From NCBI GenBank assembly GCA_003023725.1, contig PXYT01000021.1, positions 1 through 54,777 on the forward strand: a stretch of 54,777 nt of DNA, read 5' to 3'. Both the position numbers and the translations under genes were made by a program. Each line of letters opens with the position of its first letter. Positions within the stretch are counted from its first letter, which is position 1. A model generated the notes under the pieces. The model saw only the letters and a list, made by a program, of their open reading frames with translations. It had not been told where the DNA came from and did not search any database. Positions 33,577-43,404 of the stretch are shown here, one piece after another. This DNA comes from Sulfobacillus benefaciens (GTDB lineage: Bacteria > Bacillota > Sulfobacillia > Sulfobacillales > Sulfobacillaceae).

Positions 33577-34965
33577 ATGCTGGCGTTATTGATTGTACCC
33601 TGTCTTTTTATGATCATCCTGCCCCGGATTCCCGCAACCTGGCTAAAACCAGCTTTCGTCACGATGGCCCTGGCAGATTTGCTCCTGGCTCTTGGGGCCT
33701 TGGCGCCGGGTAATGTCATTCACGTGGCTTGGTGGCCTCAACTGGGTCTGAATTTGTCCTTGGGGGTTACCCCCTATAACCAGCCTTTGCTGTGGTTAAA
33801 TGCTCTGGTTTTATTAAGCAGCGCCTGGACTGCGAATCGGGGGAATGCCTGGTCACCTTTGTCCAAAGGGTCCATATTTTGGTTGACTGTCGCCTATGTG
33901 GGTGTGAGCCTGGCGTTCTTGAGCCAGAATGTTCTGCTCTATTTTGTCGGATTTGAGATGGCGGTGCTTCCCTTCTTTTTGCTGGTGCGTAAAGACGGCG
34001 GGGAGAACAGACGGGTGGCCGCCTTTTACTTCCTGGGTTTTTCGGCCGTGGCGGGCATGATGCTGTTGGCGGCGGTACTCACGCTGGTCGTGCATCATGT
34101 TACCGGTTTCCATGCGAATCATCCTGTGTCCGTGCCGGTGCAATTTGTCGTCTATCTTCTGCTTCTTGCGACCTGGGCGATTAAGACGCCGTTATGGCCC
34201 TTTCACCTGTGGCTTCCCAAAACCCACGGAGAAGCCTCGACTCCGGCTTCCATGTATCTTTCCGGAGTAGCTCTTAAGGTGGCGCCCTATGGATTTCTGT
34301 TGTTTTCCGGGATTCTTCCCGCCGCCCGCCATCAGGCGTCGCCCTTTTTAGCGGTGTGGGGAGGGATCACACTCTTGGCCGGTAGTCTTTTGGCCTTGGG
34401 TCAGCGGGACTTAAAACAAACGGTAGCCCAAAGTTCTATCGCCTCTATGGGGTATGTGATGATCGCCCTGTCCCTGGGCACACGCGCCGGGGACCAGGCC
34501 GCGGTACTGGTGATGGTGGGACACGGACTGGCTTCGCCGTTGCTGTTCTGGATCGCAGGACAGGTTCAGAAGATTCAGCACAGTCGACAGCTAGATGATT
34601 TGCCTGGTTTGTACCGCAAGGATCCTCTTTTGGTGACATTTCTGACTGCAGCGGCTTTTGCCTATATGGGGATTCCGGGGCTGGCTTTGTTTCCCGGGGA
34701 ATTCGGAGTCATCCTGGTGGCTTTGAAACATGCGCCCCTGACTTTGTACTTGATTGCCCCGGCCATCGTGATTATGGCAGCGACCTGGCTGCGTATTTTG
34801 GCCCGCGCCCGTTTCGGCGGAACTGAAACAGACGGATCGTTTGACTCCCTATCCGCGGTTAGACAAGAGTCGTGGAGCGGATTATGGCTCAGCGTTCCCT
34901 TGGTTTTGGTAGGGTTGATTCCTGAGTGGTGGATACATCTTTGGCGCTGGGGGGGATTGAGATGA
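33577..34965 (+). CDS. nuoM: NADH-quinone oxidoreductase subunit M
   Basis: 462 residues; ATG 33577 is fixed by AAAGGAGG seven bases upstream. The frame is open further upstream, but that overlaps nuoL. VGFEMAVLPFFLLV carries the helix-5 Glu, and AIKTPLWPFHLWLPKTHGEASTPASMYLSGVALK the Lys and His of the antiporter-like channel. One of three pumping subunits. Confidence 0.93.
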   Translation: MLALLIVPCLFMIILPRIPATWLKPAFVTMALADLLLALGALAPGNVIHVAWWPQLGLNLSLGVTPYNQPLLWLNALVLLSSAWTANRGNAWSPLSKGSIFWLTVAYVGVSLAFLSQNVLLYFVGFEMAVLPFFLLVRKDGGENRRVAAFYFLGFSAVAGMMLLAAVLTLVVHHVTGFHANHPVSVPVQFVVYLLLLATWAIKTPLWPFHLWLPKTHGEASTPASMYLSGVALKVAPYGFLLFSGILPAARHQASPFLAVWGGITLLAGSLLALGQRDLKQTVAQSSIASMGYVMIALSLGTRAGDQAAVLVMVGHGLASPLLFWIAGQVQKIQHSRQLDDLPGLYRKDPLLVTFLTAAAFAYMGIPGLALFPGEFGVILVALKHAPLTLYLIAPAIVIMAATWLRILARARFGGTETDGSFDSLSAVRQESWSGLWLSVPLVLVGLIPEWWIHLWRWGGLR

Positions 34966-36299
34966 TGGCCTGGCTGGCTTTGGGCCTGGAGTGCGTGGTA
35001 ATGATGACGCTCGAATTAATTCCGGTAAAAGGGGCAATGAGCCGGTGGATCCTGGCGGGGGGCATTGTGCTCCTGATGATTCTCTTTCCGGTTGCGGGTG
35101 TATTGCCCCATCTCTATGAACGTGTCATGTACGCAGCTCCGGTTCGGGTGATTTACCAGGAATTGGTGCTGGCCACGGGGCTTGGCCTGACAGGAATTTT
35201 ATCCAAAGATGGGAGCCCCGTGTCGTCAACCCTTCTGATGCTGACCTTGGCGGGAGGGGTCGTTGCGGTTTCCGCCAATAGCTGGCTGGTTCTTTTTCTA
35301 GGCATAGAGACTCTTAATATCGGGCTCTATGGGTTGGTAGGCCATACCAGCCGTCAGCGGACAGGCGATGAGGCCCTCGTGAAATTTTTTATTCTCGGCA
35401 GCGTTTTTACCGCTTTCGAGGTGGCGGGCATAGCTCTCATCGGCGGGAGCCAGGGCACTCTTCAGATTTTGGCGTCCCGGGTTCCGAATCCCGCTCTGAT
35501 TGCCGGACTCTGCCTAATGTTGGCGGCCCTGCTGTTCAAAATGGGAAGCTTTCCGTTTCACCTCTGGGCTCCCGACACTTACGAGGGATCTCCCTGGCAG
35601 GCCACCACCGTGATTGCGACTTTACCGAAAATTGTCGCAGGCAGTGTGATTATCCGTCTCGTCGCCACCGGAACTTTTGTGGTGATTCCCCATCTTAAGG
35701 AGGTACTGGAGATCGTGGCCCTGGGAACCATGGTGATTGGTGCGCTGGGTGCTTGGCGCCAGCCAAGGCTCAAGCGGATGCTGGCCTATGCCGCGATTTC
35801 CCAAGTGGGGTTTGTGATTTTGCCATTGTCGTCTGGACACATCGGTGCCGCCGGGGTGTATTTGGTGAGCTATACCTTGGGCAGCATTGCCGTATTCAGC
35901 TCGGCTCAGGCTCTGGCGGGCCAGGACAATCCCACCCGTTTGGATCTGGTGGGCGCGCTCGCAACCAAGAGCCGGGGGGCAGCCGTCGCTTTGATATTGG
36001 CACTGGCGGGATTTGCCGGATTTCCTCTCACTGTGGGCATGGCGGCTAAGCTCTACAGTGTGGAAGCCGTAATGAGGGAACCGGCGATCATCTGGCTGGG
36101 CGCGGTGCTGGTAACAGGGTTCACCTTTTTCTACTATTTCCGCTGGATCTTTCCGTTTTTTGCCGCGGGAGACATGAAGATTCCGAAAGCCCCGGGTTTC
36201 GGTGTCCTCGCCATCAGTCAAATATCAGCTCTTCTCATTGTGGTGCTGGGCATTTGGAGTTATCCTATGATCTGGCTTACGCAAAATCTGACGCTTTAA
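34962..36299 (+). CDS. nuoN: NADH-quinone oxidoreductase subunit N
   Basis: 445 residues, ATG overlapping the nuoM stop (ATGA). FLGIETLNIGLYGLVGH, KMGSFPFHLWAPDTYEGSPWQATTVIATLPKI and MLAYAAISQVGF are conserved NuoN features. It is the last gene; a strong terminator follows. No nuoE, nuoF or nuoG is found before or after it. Confidence 0.94.
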   Translation: MMAWLALGLECVVMMTLELIPVKGAMSRWILAGGIVLLMILFPVAGVLPHLYERVMYAAPVRVIYQELVLATGLGLTGILSKDGSPVSSTLLMLTLAGGVVAVSANSWLVLFLGIETLNIGLYGLVGHTSRQRTGDEALVKFFILGSVFTAFEVAGIALIGGSQGTLQILASRVPNPALIAGLCLMLAALLFKMGSFPFHLWAPDTYEGSPWQATTVIATLPKIVAGSVIIRLVATGTFVVIPHLKEVLEIVALGTMVIGALGAWRQPRLKRMLAYAAISQVGFVILPLSSGHIGAAGVYLVSYTLGSIAVFSSAQALAGQDNPTRLDLVGALATKSRGAAVALILALAGFAGFPLTVGMAAKLYSVEAVMREPAIIWLGAVLVTGFTFFYYFRWIFPFFAAGDMKIPKAPGFGVLAISQISALLIVVLGIWSYPMIWLTQNLTL

Positions 36300-36340
36300 G
36301 GGACCCTAGCCTCGGGACCGGAAAGTCAGGGTGCCTGCCG

Positions 36341-36406
36341 GGCGGATGGGATGCGATGTGGCCAGTCATGGTTATCTCGCGTCCCATCCGCCTTTTTCCG
36401 TTTTTT
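36341..36406 (+). terminator. strong intrinsic terminator of the nuo operon
   Basis: A 16-base stem (GGCGGATGGGATGCGA with TCGCGTCCCATCCGCC, one G-T wobble) closes a 20-base loop and is followed by TTTTTCCGTTTTTT. It ends the eleven-gene operon 41 bases after nuoN. Confidence 0.9.
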
Positions 36407-36522
36407 CTACACAGCTAACGCAATGGGATTTTGGCCCCCATGTGGCCATGCAAAAATTATTGCTGGACAAATTGCCGGTTTGTGCGAGATGATGCTGGTA
36501 TGATTGCGAGGAGTCGATGCGT

Positions 36523-37452
36523 ATGAACCCGTCACGCTGGAATCCGCCTTTTTGGGTGGGGGACCGGGAATTTTCCGCAGAGGATCTCGGCACCATCCGG
36601 AACATCGTCTATCGGTGCCGGCGTTTGAGCCGGGAAGAGATTGCGGCAACGATCTGCGAAAATCTGTCGTGGAAAGCTCCCAACGGCCACCTAAAAGTCA
36701 TGGCTTGCCGCGAAATGCTGAAAGGGATGGAGTCAGCCGGCCTGATTGAACTGCCGCCTGCAAAAGGCTCACGGCGTCATGTTATCCGTGATACCGAGGC
36801 ACGCCCCGTGTCCGTTGTTTCTGTTAGCGGGAGTTTGGCGGCTCTGCGTCCCGTTACCCTCGATCCGGTTACGGATCAGGAGCGCCGGATGTGGAATGCG
36901 ACCATGGCCGCCTATCATCCCCTAGGCTACCGAAGGCCCATTGGCGCGCATCAGCGATATTGGATTCGCGGTCGCCAGGAGGACGACCGGGTAATTTTGG
37001 GATGTCTCTTATTCGGCGCTGCGGCCAAGGCGGTGGCCGATCGTGACAGCTGGATTGGCTGGAGCGCGGCCGAACGCTCCCGTTTCAGGTGGCGGATTGT
37101 GAATAATAACCGGTTTTTGATCCTCCCCGGGGTTCGTATTCCTCATCTAGCCAGTCATGTGTTGGGACTCGCAGCCAGGCAAGTCCCTAAAGACTGGGAA
37201 AGACGCTATGGCTATAGGCCAGTGTTGATGGAAACGTTTGTGGAAGAGCCCTGGGAGGGGACTTGCTATTTAGCCGCCAATTGGCTGCGCCTCGGAGAAA
37301 CCGCCGGGCGCGGCCGTCAGGACCGCTACCGTGAAGCAGCACTGCCGGTTAAAAGCATCTGGGCCTATCCTCTGGATAAGCGGTGGAAAAAACGGTTGGT
37401 GGAGCCAGCTCCCCAGGCGGCAAATGAGGATGGGGCTGAAGACGATTTTTGA
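36523..37452 (+). CDS. solo DruA-like protein (DUF4338)
   Basis: 309 residues; ATG 36523 suits GAGGAG about ten bases upstream better than the ATG two codons earlier. The C-terminal two-thirds show the DUF4338 core: YHPLGYRRPIGAHQRYWI, ILGCLLFGAAAKAVADRD, IGWSAAERSRFRWRIVNNNRFL, RIPHLASHVLGLAAR, YRPVLMETFVEEPWEGTCYLAANW and TAGRGRQDR. DUF4338 is the DruA component of the Druantia anti-phage systems, but solo copies are common, often near mobile elements. No druB-E-like or large helicase gene is nearby. The N-terminal 90 residues look like a winged-helix-like module. It could be a defence remnant, a mobile gene or an independent enzyme; the biochemical activity is not settled. Confidence 0.75.
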   Translation: MNPSRWNPPFWVGDREFSAEDLGTIRNIVYRCRRLSREEIAATICENLSWKAPNGHLKVMACREMLKGMESAGLIELPPAKGSRRHVIRDTEARPVSVVSVSGSLAALRPVTLDPVTDQERRMWNATMAAYHPLGYRRPIGAHQRYWIRGRQEDDRVILGCLLFGAAAKAVADRDSWIGWSAAERSRFRWRIVNNNRFLILPGVRIPHLASHVLGLAARQVPKDWERRYGYRPVLMETFVEEPWEGTCYLAANWLRLGETAGRGRQDRYREAALPVKSIWAYPLDKRWKKRLVEPAPQAANEDGAEDDF

Positions 37453-37584
37453 GCGGAAGAGAAAAGTATCAGGGTTTCAAGTCTCTTTCGACAGGCACAC
37501 GGCGCCTGAGGGCAAGAGTGCGGGTTCGGCGGAACACGAACAGACAATACCCCGGGGCTCAAGTCTTGCTCCAGGGTTTTTGAG

Positions 37585-38211
37585 TCAAATTAATCCATAG
37601 CGATATAAAATCACCGCCGCTTCCACCCTGTTTTTGGCTCCCAACTGTTCGATCACGGCGTTGACATGGGCTTTGACCGTGTTTTCCGAGATATTGAGGT
37701 TTTGTCCGATTTCTTTGTTGGTGAACCCTTGAGCCACCAGAGCCAATATTTTGATGTCAAGAGGTTTCAACGCGGCGGGAAATTCAAGCTGATTGTCCTC
37801 AAACCATTTCATGACATGAAGGGCCAGGCGGGGATCCAAAACGGCGCCTCGGCTTAGAACTTGGCGTATGCTGTCGACGAGTTCATCACCGCTGACGTCT
37901 TTAACGATATATCCCCGTGCGCCGTTGGCCATGGCGGCCCGAAGCAAGGCGTCGTCGGTATAGCCAGTCAGAATGATGCATGCGGTGGCGAGACCGGCAT
38001 TTTTGACTAAGCGGCACACAGCCGGCCCCTGAAGCCCCGGCATGCGAATGTCAAGCAAGGCAATCTCGGGTTTGAGACGGAATATGAGGTCCCACGCGCC
38101 GTTACCGTCCTCGGCTTCTCCCGCCACTTCGAAATCGGAGGTTTGAACCAAAACCTGGCGAATTCCCCGCCGTGTCAGTTCATGATCGTCACAGATCACC
38201 ACGCGATTCAT
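37585..38211 (-). CDS. NarL-type response regulator beside the cox locus
   Basis: 208 residues from ATG 38211, with AGGAGGG seven bases upstream. The receiver has CDDHE, Asp54 (ALLDIRMPG), Thr in ILTGYT and Lys in YIVKD. The output domain is a LuxR helix-turn-helix (LKPLDIKILALVAQGFTN, then ISENTVKAHVNAVIEQL). It overlaps the kinase gene by 23 bases and forms a unit divergent from the CO dehydrogenase operon, so it is the prime candidate for controlling it. Confidence 0.92.
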   Translation of the reverse strand: MNRVVICDDHELTRRGIRQVLVQTSDFEVAGEAEDGNGAWDLIFRLKPEIALLDIRMPGLQGPAVCRLVKNAGLATACIILTGYTDDALLRAAMANGARGYIVKDVSGDELVDSIRQVLSRGAVLDPRLALHVMKWFEDNQLEFPAALKPLDIKILALVAQGFTNKEIGQNLNISENTVKAHVNAVIEQLGAKNRVEAAVILYRYGLI

Positions 38212-39373
38212 TGTTTTCCCTCCTGTTGGGCCAGATGGCGCGAACTGTCGTGCCCCCGTCATCATTGGTAAAAAGAGTTAAATGACCACCGCTTTTCTGC
38301 GCCACAGCCTGCATGGACCTTATGCCGAAGGTTGGGGACGAATTTGGTTCCGGGGGCAATCCTTGGCCGGTGTCTTGCACCGCCAGCACGATTTCATCGG
38401 GAGTCACGCTCAAGGTCACGACAGCCACGGAACTTGCACTATGCTTGCGGATGTTGGTCAATGCTTCCTCAACAATATTGCGGACCGGCAACGCCACATC
38501 CTGCCTTATCGGAATATTCCGGCCGCTTAAAAGGAATTTCGTACGGATGCCGGTATTTTGCTGAAATTTGTGGAGTCTTAGGTCTATGGCTGCCGGCAAA
38601 TCGGGTTGCTCCTGGCTGTCGCTGAGGGAGAAAATGGCATCCCGAATGGATTTTAATCCGCTGTCAGCCAATTCCTGCATGGCTTCGAGCCGTTCTGGCC
38701 ATTCGGTTCCAGCCCCAAGTTCTTGCGCCTGTTTGAGACAGCGGCTGATTTCCATTTTAAGCAGGAATAGTGTCTGCGCAACCGACGAGTGAAGACTTAG
38801 ACTGATACGGTGCCGTTCTTCCACAATCAAGAGCCGTGCCATCTGGTCCCGGATGCGGACCCCCTCCAGCGCAATTCCTGCCTGCGTGGCGAACGCCTCA
38901 AGCAATTCTTCGTCGCGTCGGGTAAATTGACGTCCGCCAGGAGTTTCAGCCAGGAATAAACTGCCCACCGGGGCTCTCGACGATCGGAGCGGTACGCCCA
39001 GAAACGGGCCCATTGCCGGGTGATTGCGGGGTTTGTGAATGTCATGGGACACAGGGACGCGATCAACCCGGATGGTCTTCGCGCTCCGGTATGGAGCCAT
39101 AAAAAAGCCGTGACCGGTCGGGAGCTCGGGGGATGCGGGGACTCCGGACACTTTGAAGTGGCGGAGCTGTTCAGGGCGATCTTCATCGACAACCACCAGT
39201 CCGCCCATTGCGGCACCAATCAGATCCCTGGCGCAATCCACAATGGTCTGTAAAAGACTGTTCAGATCAGCCTGCATGGCAATTTTTCTGTTAAGCATGA
39301 TCAAGGTTTCGAGTTCACGAATCTGCCGGGTCAGTTCCTTGGGTTTGTGCGATGTCCCTGGTTCGAGATTCAT
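38189..39373 (-). CDS. soluble GAF-domain sensor histidine kinase
   Basis: 394 residues; ATG 39373 has GAGAGG eight bases upstream, while the GTG two codons earlier is too close. There are no membrane helices. A GAF domain covers about 30-175 and the H-box is VEERHRISLSLHSSVAQ, with His195. The residue after His is Ser rather than the usual Asp/Glu of HisKA_3 kinases. The catalytic domain has EEALTNIRKHS, DTGQGLP and FGIRSMQAVAQ. There is no Cys cluster as in NreB. A small cytoplasmic ligand or redox state may be sensed by the GAF domain. Confidence 0.9.
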   Translation of the reverse strand: MNLEPGTSHKPKELTRQIRELETLIMLNRKIAMQADLNSLLQTIVDCARDLIGAAMGGLVVVDEDRPEQLRHFKVSGVPASPELPTGHGFFMAPYRSAKTIRVDRVPVSHDIHKPRNHPAMGPFLGVPLRSSRAPVGSLFLAETPGGRQFTRRDEELLEAFATQAGIALEGVRIRDQMARLLIVEERHRISLSLHSSVAQTLFLLKMEISRCLKQAQELGAGTEWPERLEAMQELADSGLKSIRDAIFSLSDSQEQPDLPAAIDLRLHKFQQNTGIRTKFLLSGRNIPIRQDVALPVRNIVEEALTNIRKHSASSVAVVTLSVTPDEIVLAVQDTGQGLPPEPNSSPTFGIRSMQAVAQKSGGHLTLFTNDDGGTTVRAIWPNRRENNESRGDL

Positions 39374-39423
39374 ATGCACGACCTCTCTGCAAAAGAAAGC
39401 CCTGTCCCACAGTATAGTTCTAT

Positions 39424-39506
39424 TTTACCATGTGTCGGTAAATTATTCACTAAATAATTTTTGCGGGTATCCGAAAAGGGATGCCGATATACCTGTTTTG
39501 GTATCG
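39424..39506. promoter_or_regulatory. inverted repeats in the kinase-cox divergent region
   Basis: Three repeats lie between the divergent genes: TTTACC-N7-GGTAAA (39424-39442), AAATTATT-N5-AATAATTT (39440-39460) and the imperfect CGATATACC/GGTATCG (39485-39506). Any could bind the adjacent NarL-type regulator or another factor. The region 39374-39597 holds no gene. Confidence 0.4.
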
Positions 39507-39597
39507 CTTATTCGTTCGATGATCTGCACAATATCTTAATAGATGCACTCTACATTTTCCCTAAGTAGTCAAAGGTCATTTTACAAGGAGGCTAGCT

Positions 39598-40485
39598 ATG
39601 TTTCCTTATCCTTTTCGTTATTTCGCTCCGACTACTCCGGAAGAGGCGTTCGGAGTGCTGGAGCAGTACGGGGATGAAGCCAAAATTTTGGCTGGGGGGC
39701 AAAGTTTGTTGCCGATGATGAAACTCCGTTTAGCCGCTCCGGGTGTTCTCATCGACATTAACGGCATATCCGAATGGAATCGGATTACGGAAGATGCTCA
39801 TGCCCTGACGCAAGGATCGTTGATTCGCCACAGCCATTGGGAGCACACCCATCACATCCGCATTCCCCTGCTCTATGAAACAGCGGGGCATATTGCCGAT
39901 CCGCTGGTGCGGAACCGGGGAACCGTGGGAGGTTCCCTGGCCCACGCGGATCCCGCGGCCGACTGGGGTGCCAGTCTGTTGGCGCTTAAGGCCCAGGTGC
40001 ATGTGCAAAGCCGGGTGCGGGAGCGCTGGATAGCCTTAAGGGACTTTTTTATTGATACGTTTGTGACCGTTTTGGAACCGCAGGAGATAGTGACAGCCAT
40101 TCAAATCCCGCTTGCTTCCGAAACCGATTTCACCGGAGCCCGTTATCTGAAACTGGAACGTAAGGTAGGGGATTTCGCCGTTGTTGGCGTCGCCGTCACC
40201 TGCTCTTTCAATGACCAGGGCATAGTCACCGAGGCAGGCATCGGTCTGGCGGCGGTGGGAGCGTCGCCTCTGTCCGCCAGTGGGGCTGAGAGCCTGTTGA
40301 TTAATCATCCTCTCACCTCCGAAGTAATTCAGGAGGCGGCCGAACGCGCTGCCGAGGAGTGTGATCCCCAAAGTGATCGCCGGGGCAGTGAGGAATATAA
40401 AAGGGCGATGGTGCGGGTGTTTGTGAAACGGGGACTTCGCGCCATCCAGGCGGACTGGGAAAACCGGCTGAAAAAGCCGGCATAA
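39598..40485 (+). CDS. coxM: CO dehydrogenase medium (FAD-binding) subunit
   Basis: 295 residues, ATG with AAGGAGG seven bases upstream. [16 protein letters not shown] near residue 30 and [18 protein letters not shown] near residue 107 are the FAD-binding motifs of CoxM. It passes electrons from the CoxS clusters to the acceptor. First gene of coxMSL, in the order typical of form I CO dehydrogenase. Confidence 0.93.
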   Translation: MFPYPFRYFAPTTPEEAFGVLEQYGDEAKILAGGQSLLPMMKLRLAAPGVLIDINGISEWNRITEDAHALTQGSLIRHSHWEHTHHIRIPLLYETAGHIADPLVRNRGTVGGSLAHADPAADWGASLLALKAQVHVQSRVRERWIALRDFFIDTFVTVLEPQEIVTAIQIPLASETDFTGARYLKLERKVGDFAVVGVAVTCSFNDQGIVTEAGIGLAAVGASPLSASGAESLLINHPLTSEVIQEAAERAAEECDPQSDRRGSEEYKRAMVRVFVKRGLRAIQADWENRLKKPA

Positions 40486-40513
40486 ACTTGATCGGGAAAG
40501 GATGAGAGAGCAG

Positions 40514-41032
40514 ATGGAAAATGCGACCATCCCGGAGAAGGTTATGGTCCGGGTTACGATCAACAAAGAGCCGCGTGAAGCCCTGGTGGAACCGCGTACC
40601 CTGCTGGCCTATTTTATCCGCGATGCCTTGGGGCTCACTGGCACCCATGTGGGATGCGATACCACCAGTTGCGGAGCCTGCACTGTCCTGTTGGATGGGG
40701 TTCCCGTCAAGTCCTGTACCATTTTGGCCATCGCCGTTCAGGGCCATGAGATCGAGACTGTGGAGGGGCTCGAGCAAGAAGGGGTGCTTCATCCCCTGCA
40801 GCAGGCATTTTGGGATAATCACGGCCTTCAGTGCGGATTTTGCACGCCAGGAATGCTGATGACTTCAAAGGCTTTGTTGCAGTCTTCGCCGGGAGAATTG
40901 AACGAAGCCGATGTCCGGCGGGCCATTTCCGGCAATTTGTGCCGGTGCACCGGTTACGTCAATATCGTCAAAGCCGTGCTCGCTGCCAGGGAAAGATTGA
41001 GGGAAGCTCAAGAGGAGGTGCGGACGTCATGA
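40514..41032 (+). CDS. coxS: CO dehydrogenase small (2x[2Fe-2S]) subunit
   Basis: 172 residues from ATG 40514 (AAAGGA 11 bases upstream); ATG 40502 is an alternative. The plant-type cluster is bound by [15 protein letters not shown] plus a later Cys (VKSC), and the second by QCGFCTPGM and GNLCRCTGY. It relays electrons from the molybdenum centre to FAD. Confidence 0.94.
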   Translation: MENATIPEKVMVRVTINKEPREALVEPRTLLAYFIRDALGLTGTHVGCDTTSCGACTVLLDGVPVKSCTILAIAVQGHEIETVEGLEQEGVLHPLQQAFWDNHGLQCGFCTPGMLMTSKALLQSSPGELNEADVRRAISGNLCRCTGYVNIVKAVLAARERLREAQEEVRTS

Positions 41033-43380
41033 GTATTGATATTACCGAAAGCCGGCCTTTGGGCAAAGCGGTCAAACGCAAGGAGGATCCGCGTTTCATC
41101 CGTGGTCAGGGTCGCTATCTTGACGACATTGTTTTGCCCGGGATGCTGTACATGGCGCTTTTACGCAGTCCTTACGCTCATGCCCGCATTAAACAGATTC
41201 GCACGCAGGGGGCACTCCAGGTGCCGGGAGTTAAGGCGGTGATTACCGGAGAAGATTTGGCGGCTATGAATCTGGCATGGATGCCAACCATGGCCGGGGA
41301 CCGACAGATGGTTCTGGCTACAGGCAAAGTGCTCTTTCAATACCAGGAGGTGGCGGCAGTCGTGGCTGAGAGCCGGGAGGCCGCTGAGGACGGGGCTGCC
41401 GCCATAGAGGTGGATTATGAACCGTTGCCAGTGGTCGTCGGTCCCTTTTTCGCCCTCACCGATAAGGCTCCGGTATTGCGGGAAGACCGCGAATCGAAAA
41501 ACAATCACATTTTTCATTGGGAAGTCGGGGACAAAGAGGCGACTCAAGCTCAGCTCAACACATCACCCGTGCGAGTGACGGAACACATCCGTATGCCGCG
41601 TGTGCATCCTGCTCCTATTGAACCGTGCGGATGTATCGCCGATTTTCAGAGATCTACGGGCAAATTGACCTGGTATGTCACCTCTCAGGCTCCTCACGCC
41701 CACCGTACCGTGCTGTCCATGGTGTCGGGACTGCCCGAACACATGATTCACGTGATTTCCCCGGACGTCGGCGGTGGGTTCGGCAATAAGGTTCCCGTTT
41801 ATCCAGGGTACGTGTGTGCCGTCGTGATGTCCCTCAAATTGGGAAAACCCATCAAGTGGATCGAAACCCGCACAGAAAACATTACCACCACCAACTTTGC
41901 CCGGGATTATCACATGAGCGCTGAAATCGGCGCGACAGAGGACGGCCGGGTGATGGCCCTAAAAGTGACGACGATTGCCGATCACGGGGCCTTTGACGCC
42001 GCCGCCGATCCCTCCAAGTTTCCAGCCGGTTTGTTTTCCATCGTAACCGGATCCTATCAGTTTCCGGTGGCGTTCGCGGAAGTGGACGGCGTGTACACGA
42101 ACAAGGCTCCGGGAGGTATAGCCTATCGCTGTTCTTTCCGTGTGACCGAGGCCTCATTTCTGATCGAGCGGGTCATGAATACCTTGGCTCTCAAACTTAA
42201 TATGGATCCGGCTGAACTCAGACGGCGCAACTTCGTTCCTCCTGAGGCTTTTCCCTACCTGTCTCCTTTGGGTTGGACCTATGACAGCGGCAATTACGAC
42301 AAAACGCTGACCCGGGCTCTGGAGATGATTGACTACCAGGGACTCAGGGAGTCTCAGCGAAAAAGGCGGGACAGGGGAGAGTTGGTGGGAATCGGTATAT
42401 CAACCTTTACGGAAATTGTCGGGGCGGGGCCGAGTCATACTTTTGATATTATGGGCATTAAAATGTTTGACAGCTGTGAAATCCGGGTGCACCCCACCGG
42501 AAAGGTCATAGCCCGTCTGGGAACGCGTCATCAGGGCCAGGGACATGAGACCACGTTTGCCCAACTGATTGCCGAGGAATTGGGCCTGTCCGCGGCCGAT
42601 GTTCTCATTGAGGAAGGAGACACCGATACCGCACCTTACGGTCTTGGAACTTATGCCAGCCGCAGTACGCCCACTGCGGGAGGTGCCGCAGCCCTGGCGG
42701 CCCGGCGGATCCGCAGCAAGGCCCGTCAAATTGCGGCGCATTTATTGGAGGTGTCGCCGGATGATGTGGAGTGGGACGGCACCGGGTTTGTGGCCGCCGG
42801 AGCATCTTCCCGGCGGGTGAATATGAGTGATGTGGCGCTGGCGGCTTACACCAATTTGCCGCAAGGAATGGAGCCGGGACTGGAGGCCACGTACTATTAT
42901 GACCCGCCCAACTTGACCTTTCCCAACGGAGCTTATATTGCGGTGGTTTCCATCGACAGGGGAACGGGACAGGTTCGGGTGGAACGATTTGTGGCGGTGG
43001 ATGACTGCGGAACCGTGATCAATCCCATGGTGGTCGAAGGCCAGGTGCATGGAGGACTGACCGAAGGATTCGGCATTGCGTTTATGCAGGAAATCGCCTT
43101 TGATGAGGAAGGCAATAATCTGTCGCCCAATTTCATGGAGTATTTGGTCCCGACGGCCGTGGAAACCCCGAAGTGGGAAACCGACCGGACCGTTACTCCG
43201 TCTCCTCACCATCCTATTGGTGCCAAAGGTGTGGGTGAATCGCCCAACGTGGGTTCCCCTGCGGCTTTTGTCAATGCGGTGGTGGATGCCTTATCGCCCT
43301 ATGGCATTACCAATGTGGAAATTCCTTTGTTTCCGTGGAAAATTTGGGAGATTCTCAAAGAGAAAGGGCTGGCTATGTGA
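41029..43380 (+). CDS. coxL: form I aerobic CO dehydrogenase large subunit
   Basis: 783 residues; ATG 41029 overlaps the coxS stop (ATGA), with GGAGGTG upstream. The active-site loop is AYRCSFR (Cys368 the copper-ligand cysteine), the signature of genuine form I Mo-Cu CO dehydrogenases; form II enzymes have [21 protein letters not shown] (pyranopterin region), [11 protein letters not shown] and GAKGVGESP with catalytic Glu737 are intact. The enzyme oxidises CO to CO2 at a [CuSMoO2] centre on molybdopterin cytosine dinucleotide. Length and motifs fit an active enzyme. The frame is open upstream of 41029 but that part overlaps coxS. Confidence 0.96.
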   Translation: MSIDITESRPLGKAVKRKEDPRFIRGQGRYLDDIVLPGMLYMALLRSPYAHARIKQIRTQGALQVPGVKAVITGEDLAAMNLAWMPTMAGDRQMVLATGKVLFQYQEVAAVVAESREAAEDGAAAIEVDYEPLPVVVGPFFALTDKAPVLREDRESKNNHIFHWEVGDKEATQAQLNTSPVRVTEHIRMPRVHPAPIEPCGCIADFQRSTGKLTWYVTSQAPHAHRTVLSMVSGLPEHMIHVISPDVGGGFGNKVPVYPGYVCAVVMSLKLGKPIKWIETRTENITTTNFARDYHMSAEIGATEDGRVMALKVTTIADHGAFDAAADPSKFPAGLFSIVTGSYQFPVAFAEVDGVYTNKAPGGIAYRCSFRVTEASFLIERVMNTLALKLNMDPAELRRRNFVPPEAFPYLSPLGWTYDSGNYDKTLTRALEMIDYQGLRESQRKRRDRGELVGIGISTFTEIVGAGPSHTFDIMGIKMFDSCEIRVHPTGKVIARLGTRHQGQGHETTFAQLIAEELGLSAADVLIEEGDTDTAPYGLGTYASRSTPTAGGAAALAARRIRSKARQIAAHLLEVSPDDVEWDGTGFVAAGASSRRVNMSDVALAAYTNLPQGMEPGLEATYYYDPPNLTFPNGAYIAVVSIDRGTGQVRVERFVAVDDCGTVINPMVVEGQVHGGLTEGFGIAFMQEIAFDEEGNNLSPNFMEYLVPTAVETPKWETDRTVTPSPHHPIGAKGVGESPNVGSPAAFVNAVVDALSPYGITNVEIPLFPWKIWEILKEKGLAM

Positions 43381-43404
43381 GGTCATCAGCAAGGAGGAAG
43401 GGCC

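Noticed and set aside
27265-36299. Fpo/Ndh-type alternative to bacterial complex I
   Set aside because: Gene order, motifs and separate nuoC/nuoD fit the bacterial 11-subunit form; no FpoF- or CupA-like partner gene is present.
40831-41028. Extension of coxL upstream into coxS
   Set aside because: The Arg-rich extension is the shifted reading of the CoxS cluster region; ATG 41029 has a good site and overlaps the coxS stop.
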